This document shows, one piece after another, positions 58,237 to 64,000 of a stretch of DNA of 64,000 nucleotides. Made by a program: the position numbers and the translations under genes. How positions within the stretch are numbered: position 1 is the stretch's first letter; each line of letters begins with the position of its first letter. Where the stretch lies: NCBI GenBank assembly GCA_003313425.1, contig NHZP01000019.1, forward strand, positions 1 to 64,000. Reading direction: 5' to 3'. Source of the DNA: Pseudopyrenochaeta lycopersici. Taxonomy: Eukaryota > Ascomycota > Dothideomycetes > Pleosporales > Pseudopyrenochaetaceae. The notes under the pieces were generated by a model. That model saw only the letters and a list, made by a program, of their open reading frames with translations, made no database searches and was not told the DNA's origin.

Positions 58237-59183
58237 CTTATGGGTCTGGGCTCTTTGGGCCTGTGATGCTAGAGCAAATTGGCTCGAGGGCAGAATTATA
58301 CGCTGGTGTCAATCAACTGGTGGGTGACGAGAAGAAGAAGAGAAAGAGAAGAGGCGGCAGTCTAAGTCAATTGACGCAAGAGGGTCCGGAAGTTTTATTA
58401 TGAAGTCAGACCTGGGTCAAGGTGGGTAGAGTCGGGCAGCCGGACCACCTTTCGGTATTGGTTTGCCAATGCACTGGTTGGATGGAGGTGCCCTCGGCAA
58501 GAGGCCGCACGTCACGAGCTCACCACAAGCTACAGCAAGAAGAGTCTCGCATTGCAGCCAATTGCAATGGAGCACTATCCAAGACGCACGCTGACTTTCG
58601 GCGCCTGCCCATGCTTCATTACCGCCGACCTTGTCGCTGATGGCACTCGGACGCGCTTTGTTGCGGGAACTTCACGATGATGCGGATGCGGATATCAAAG
58701 TGGAGAGGCGCGAGGGGTTGGCGGGGCTCTTTCGAGCCTGACATTTTGCCCGACATTTCCCGACCCCGCCCGCGGGCGGATATAAAGCCACAGCACCATG
58801 TCGTCGACTTCAACGGAAAATAATGCACGCAGCACATTCTTCCGGCGACTGCGAGACCCGCCGATGTGGCTTACACCGACTTAGGAGAAATTCGGTGGGA
58901 GTGAGGTCCTCGGGCTACCTGCGGCCGAGCTCAATGCCTCTCATTGTGTGCCCATCAGAGGGTTCGTGAACCTCAAGACAAGCACTGTTAGAGCATCATA
59001 ATGTGAATCAAGGGAAACCGACTTTTATACTACACTCCGTATACATACAGCCCTAGCCATGCAGATATACAACTAAAGAGATGCTGTGCAGCCGCACCCA
59101 TGTCTCGCCTATCATAAGACAATGACAGCAAACGCAATGCAAAATAGTACTCAACAAAACACTAGATCACATCAATAGACCAT
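58237..59183. other. Intergenic with an isolated TATA box
   Basis: Between the FBP1 start and the 3' end of the oxoglutarate dehydrogenase gene. A clean GGATATAAAG at 58778-58787 on the plus strand is followed within 20 bases by an ATG that opens only 28 codons. This could be a small unannotated transcript or nothing. No repeat seen. Confidence 0.45.
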
Positions 59184-62100
59184 TTACTCGCCCTTTAGTT
59201 TGTCTTGCTTGACGGTGAAAGCCATCTCAAGCAAGTCCTTCTCTTCCTTCTTGTGCGAGTTCTTCAGACCGGTCGCAACAGACGCGCTAGGGTTGCGTCC
59301 TGCGTACATGACGTGTCGCCTGTTGTGGTGCTCCGTTTGATTCAGCAGAGTCTCAATACGAGGTTGCGTAAAGCTCCAAGCACCGGCATTCAGCGGCTCT
59401 TCCTGGCACCAGATGATGTTTTGGGCGTTGGGGTACGAATCGAGATTCTCTTTGAGCTGTTGCCATGGGAAAGGATTGAGCTGCTCAATGCGGGTTATGG
59501 CAACATCCTTGAGACCACGGGCCTCACGTTCTTTGACCAACGCGGCGTAGACCTGGCCTGTGCACAGAATAACACGGTTGATGCCATCGTGCGCTTCGAT
59601 CTCTCCACTCGTGTGCGCTGGGTCTTCGACAATCCATTGGAAGTGGGATTCGCCGGTAAACTCATCGATGGTGGAGCGTGCAAGTGGGTGTCGCAGTAGT
59701 GATTTGGAAAAGAAAAGGATAAGAGGCTTGCGGAACTGGCGATTCATCTGTCGGCGGAGGAGGTGGAAGAGATTAGACGGCTTGGTAGTATATGCGATCT
59801 GAATGTTGCAGTCCTGGTGTTGACGTTCGAGCTTGTCTGGTGTAGGGAAGATACGCGGGTCCTCGTTGCAGAGCTGCAAATAACGTTCCATACGCCCAGA
59901 GGAGTGCTCCGGGCCTTGGCCGTCATAACCATGCGGCAAGCTCATGACAAGACCTGACCGTTGAAGCCACTTGACCTCACCAGAAGCGATGAACTGGTCG
60001 ATGATGACTTGAGCGGTGTTGGCAAAGTCACCAAACTGCGCCTCCCACATGACAAGGGCATTTGGCGACGAGAGTGAGTAGCCATATTCGAACCCGAGAC
60101 TGGAGCCTGGTTAGCAACATGTACCTTCAATCGACACGCATAGCATTCAACTTACACTCCATATTCGCTAAGAGAAGAATTTGAAATGGTAAAGGTCGCT
60201 TGGTCGTCGCTCAGATTTTGCAGTGGCGTGTATGTTTTTTCGTTCTCCTGGTCATGAAGCACAGCGTGACGCTGGGAGAACGTTCCACGCTCAACATCCT
60301 GACCAGACACACGGACATGATGTCCTTCCATGCAGAGACTTCCAAAAGCCAAAGCCTCTGCTGTGGCCATGTCAATGTTCTTGCCCTCCACTACAGTCTT
60401 GGTGCGGCCAGCCAAGATACGCTTCAGGTTCTTGTGGACATTGAAGTCCTGCGGCGCGCTTCCAATCTTCTCTGCAATATGGTTCAATTGAGATTCCTCG
60501 ATAGCGGTGGGCAGATGAGGGAGCACCTCAGTAGCGAGCTCTTTGGGCGACTTGAAACCGTTCCAGGCAGAGGTAAGCCATTCCTTGGCGGTCGGTTGAT
60601 AGTCTTTGCTGCGATTAAAGCTTTCCTCAAGCATACCCCAGACCCATGCCTTGTGCTCATCCACGTCCTCTTTGGTAAAAGTCTTCTCTTCCAGCAGCTT
60701 CTTGGTGTAGATATCAAGAGTTTGAGGCTGTTCAGATATCTTTTTGTACATCAACGGCTGCGTGAAGAAGGGCTGGTCGGTCTCGTTATGGCCCTGCTTC
60801 CGGTAGCACACCATGTCGATGACCACGTCCTTCTTGAATTCGGCACGGAAGTCTGCCGCAAGTTGGCAGACGAAGTTCAGAGCTTCAACATCATCACCGT
60901 TGACGTGGAAGACAGGTGCATCAATGGCCTTGGCGATGTCGGAGCAGTAAGGAGTGGAACGGGAAAATCGAGGATCTGTGGTGAAGCCAATCTGATTGTT
61001 CACAATGAGATGGATTGTGCCTCCAGTGTGGTAGCTGGGCAGCGAGCAGAATCCCATGGTTTCGTAAACAATACCTTGGCCAGCAAAAGCTGCGTCACCG
61101 TGTAGAAGGATGCCCATGGCAGTGCGAGCGTCCTTCTCATCATTGTTGTAGTGTAGGATGGCACGGGTCTTGCCCAAGACGACTGGGTCCTCGGCTTCCA
61201 AATGCGATGGATTGGCGACCAAGGAGAGCTGCACGCGCTTGCCGGAAGGCGTGGGGCGCTCAAAGTTCATGCCCAAGTGGTACTTGACATCGCCAGAACC
61301 TTCGTCGTTGGGCTCAGCAGTTCCGGCGAACTCGCTGAAAATGGATTCGTTCGGCTTCCTGACGACGTTGGAAAGGACATTGAGACGGCCACGATGCGGC
61401 ATCCCAATGACGATGTCTTTGACGCCATAGTCGACACTTCGGTCGATCAGAGCCTTCATACCCGGGATCAGACTCTCGCCGCCCTCGAGACCAAAACGCT
61501 TGTCGTTGGGATACTTTGTCGCCAAGAAAGCTTCAAAGTTGGTGCCCCAGATAAGGCGATCCAAGATGCGGCGCTTCTCGTCGACCGAGTATTTGAAGGG
61601 CTGCGGAACCTCGATTCGCTCGCGGAGCCAGTCGCATTGTTCCCTGTCCGGGATGTGGATGTACTCGACGCCATAGGAGCCGCAGTAGAGGCGCTCGCAT
61701 GCATCGATGATCTCGCGGAGCGTCATCTTCTTGCGGTTCTCCGTCTTGAAGCGCGGCAGAATACCGGGGCCAAGCTCAATCTCTTGATCCAGGTCCTTTT
61801 CACTGAAATTGTAGTGTGATAGCTCGAGCTCGCGGGGCTTGCTGTAACCAAACTGCTCGGCCTCGGAGCGGATGCCCAGGGGATCAATGCGGGCCTTGTG
61901 GTGTCCTCGGGCCTGGTAGGCGCGCACCAACAGCTGGACCTTTAGATGGTTCATGACATCGGAGCCCTCGCTGGGGCCCATGCCCATGCCCGGCTTGAAG
62001 GCAGGGCCGATGCCACCGGAAGGCGTGGGCATGATGGTAGGCGGCGGCTGGAAGGCTTGCGAGACGGGCATGTCGCCAGACTCCATGTTGCGGAAGTAGA

Positions 62101-62446
62101 CTTGCCATGAGTAGTGCACGCTCTCGGGGTCGCGCTTCCACTGCATGTACATCTCGTCGACGTAATTGGCCGTGTTGCCCTGCAAGAACGAGTCGTTGGG
62201 GTCCTATGCGGTCATGGTTAGCTGTGCCATCACAGACTTTGCACGTCGTGCTCGAGGGCCACGCACCACGCCCTTGTTGGTGTCCTCGGCGGCAATGGCA
62301 TAGCCACGGCGCTGTGAGAGCGCCAGAGGCCTGCGACATGTTGTGAGCGCCTTTCTTGATGGCAATGCGGCGAGCGTCGAGAGGCATGCTCTCGGAGAGC
62401 TCGGCAGGAGCTTTCGCGAGCACTGGCGCAGAGGCATGCGCAACAT
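59184..62446 (-). CDS. KGD1: 2-oxoglutarate dehydrogenase E1 component
   Basis: Thiamine-diphosphate-dependent E1 subunit that decarboxylates 2-oxoglutarate in the mitochondrial TCA cycle. Exons 62446-62267, 62203-60156 and 60099-59184 give 1,047 residues, the usual length. Exon 1 (60 residues) is an Arg-rich mitochondrial presequence ([19 protein letters not shown]). Then come [16 protein letters not shown], the E1 core with [48 protein letters not shown], the pyrimidine-binding domain with [18 protein letters not shown] and [19 protein letters not shown], and the C-terminal [25 protein letters not shown]. The intron at 60100-60155 uses the second of two nearby AG acceptors, which keeps VLGFEYG in frame. 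Confidence 0.97.
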
Positions 62447-63632
62447 GATGGTTTATGAGGTAGATGCCGAGCAGACGAAGGGTGACATCCAAGCGGATGA
62501 GGGTGAACAGAAGAGTGGCTTCTGTGTAAGCTGCGTCAAGCAGAGAGGGAGGAGAAACAAGGTGCCTGGTGCATGCGCTCAGAGGGCCACATGGAGCATA
62601 GCGCCCTGTGGCTAGCATGCGCTTTTCGAGCTCCAGCTCGACTGGCTGGCACGCACCAAATAATTACCGCATGCTGGCTTTCATCAACGGCTACCTGCAT
62701 TTGGGCTCTCTCAATCTCGCGGGTGCCAATCTACATGGCCCAGCCAGCGCTGCAAGTGTCTATTCTGGCGCGCAGTACAAAGGCCTGACCAACCTCTCTG
62801 CGATGCCCTCAATATGACGACGCAAGCGTCACAAAAGTCAATGGAGCACGAGTCCATGTGCCAGTACTGGCCAATAGCAGCGCAGGCCTTATGTAATCGC
62901 GGCAACGCTCTGAGACGCTGGGCGAACGTGGAACGGATAATGTATCCGCGGGTAGTAATTCGCGCACGATTGCTGCATCGGATTTGCCTTTGCCGGCCGT
63001 GGCTCGTGTAAAGAAGAGTGTGCCATTGCAACAGACTGTAAGGCAGTCTTGGCTCCACTTGCCAATAATTCCTCATTACCTACGTATGCATTGCATGGTT
63101 GAGGATTGCATTGCAGGCGTAGCAGTAGCAGTAGCAGTAGCAGTAGCAGTAGCAGTAGCAGTAGCAGTAGCAGTAGCAGTAGCAGTAGCAGTAGCAGTAG
63201 CAGTAGCAGTAGCAGTAGCAGTAGCAGTAGCAGTAGCAGTAGCAGTAGCAGTAGTAGTAGCAGTAGCAGTAGCAGTGGCAGTAACAGTGGCAGTAACAGT
63301 GGCAGTAGCAGTAGTAGGAGCAGTAGTAGTGGCAGTGGCAGTAGCAGTAGCAGTGGCAGTAGCAGTAGCAGTAGCAGCAGCAGCATCAGCATCAGCATCA
63401 GCATCAGCAGCATCATCAAAGCAATACGTTTTTGCGGCTGCTTGCTGCAGAATGTACTCCTTACGCTGCCAGATGCAGTACCAAGTGCGTCTTGTACAAC
63501 AAGCAAAGTCTAATGCGTCTACACGTGATTCGGCGTATCGTGGGTAAGCCCAAGTCGGCTAGCGCCAGGATTGCGCATCTCAAGCTTCCCGCGTCAATTG
63601 CATGGGCTCGCCGCAACCGCTTGTCCACCGCC
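62447..63632. promoter_or_regulatory. Divergent intergenic region of KGD1 and TFB1
   Basis: Nearly 1.2 kb between the start codons of two divergently transcribed genes. Besides leaders and promoters it contains the long hexanucleotide array at 63119-63417, which lies about 215-515 bp ahead of the TFB1 start. Confidence 0.6.
63119..63417 (+). repeat. Hexanucleotide microsatellite (AGCAGT)n
   Basis: Bases 63121-63252 are 22 perfect AGCAGT units; then come interrupted AGTAGT, GGCAGT and AACAGT variants, and finally AGCATC units to about 63417. The plus strand stays open in two frames as poly-Ser and poly-Val-Ala, the minus strand as poly-Leu, but only because the hexamer lacks stops in them. 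Confidence 0.95.
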
Positions 63633-64000
63633 ATGGCAGATGCTGCGGCCCAGTACAAGAAGCAGGATGGCACAGTCTCTGTGTCTGCAGACGGCAAGAC
63701 TGTGTCCTGGACTCCTTCCAGCGCCGCTCTCCCCTCTCTTTCAATAGCCATTGCGCACATTGCAAGTAGGCTGCTACCTGCTCACAGATACTCACAACGG
63801 ACTTACTCTGCGCCTAGATCTCCAGCAGACGCCCGCCACATCTGCTAAAGCCTCCATCAAGGTGGTTGTGCAGGAGCCGTCCCCCCAAGCCGGAAACCAC
63901 ACGCTTACCTTTACCTCTGCAGCTGCTCGCGATGACCAGCAGACAATCACTGGCTTACTGCGCAAGTGGATCGAGGCCTCCAAATCCCAGACCGTCCCAA
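63633..64000 (+). CDS. TFB1: TFIIH subunit Tfb1/p62, 5' end (cut by window)
   Basis: Core subunit of the transcription and DNA-repair factor TFIIH in the nucleus. Exon 1 is 63633-63765; after a 52-bp intron (GTAGGC..CCTAG), exon 2 starts at 63818 and runs off the window. The readable ~105 residues match the N-terminal PH-like domain: YKKQDGTVSVSADGKTVSW, LSIAIAHIANLQQTPATSAK, then KASIKVVVQEP and NHTLTFTS. The junction HIA-N-LQQTP restores a well-conserved Tfb1 block. The C-terminal BSD domains would lie outside. Identification rests on the short visible part. Confidence 0.8.

Noticed and set aside
63106..63513. Poly-Ser, poly-Val-Ala and poly-Leu open frames across the microsatellite
   Set aside because: They are by-products of a stop-free hexamer and have no conserved flanks or splice structure.

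Overview
This window is nuclear DNA of a filamentous ascomycete (Pezizomycotina). The genes carry short introns (48-128 bp) with GT..AG ends and CTAAC/CTGAC-type branch sites. The repeats are heavily C-to-T mutated in the manner of RIP (repeat-induced point mutation), and the proteins are filamentous-fungal types such as LIS1/NudF, AzgA, PL3 pectate lyases and MCU. I infer Dothideomycetes, perhaps Pleosporales, from the look of these proteins together with a two-compartment AT-rich/GC-balanced layout. That placement is not proven here.

Bases 1 to about 19,640 are an AT-rich block of nested, RIP-degraded transposable elements. A ~12.2 kb Ty3/Gypsy LTR retrotransposon fills 1-12,165; its left LTR is cut by the window edge. 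In order it holds gag with a zinc knuckle, then protease, reverse transcriptase, RNase H and integrase. A third long frame of about 1,100 codons follows and resembles an iron/2-oxoglutarate dioxygenase. A 425-bp hAT-type foldback element with a perfect 8-bp target duplication sits between protease and reverse transcriptase. To the right are a second Gypsy remnant (12,219-17,530), a 1.7 kb hAT element with a readable transposase dimerisation segment (12,997-14,732), and a cysteine-rich minus-strand remnant. Two 239-bp LTR-promoter-like copies in inverted, facing orientation bound this part.

From 20,082 onward the DNA is gene-bearing. In order: PL3 pectate lyase (-); 409-aa unknown (-); 690-aa unknown (-); a 92-aa conserved small protein with one intron (+); a gene-poor 2.4 kb; LIS1/NudF (-) head-to-head with the XMAP215/Stu2 homologue (+); a PLP aminotransferase (+); RIB3 (-); an AzgA purine permease (-); a 3.9 kb gene-poor stretch; a second PL3 pectate lyase (+); the mitochondrial calcium uniporter (+); poly(A)-binding protein (-); a 1,350-aa unknown scaffold-like protein (-); fructose-1,6-bisphosphatase (-); 2-oxoglutarate dehydrogenase E1 (-); and the 5' end of TFIIH subunit Tfb1 (+), cut by the window end.

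Most genes are unlinked housekeeping functions. Exceptions to note are the divergent microtubule/dynein pair (LIS1 and Stu2), the two PL3 lyases 24 kb apart in opposite orientation with one abutting the RIP block, and two introns that appear to use GC-AG splice sites (azgA-like and mcu).
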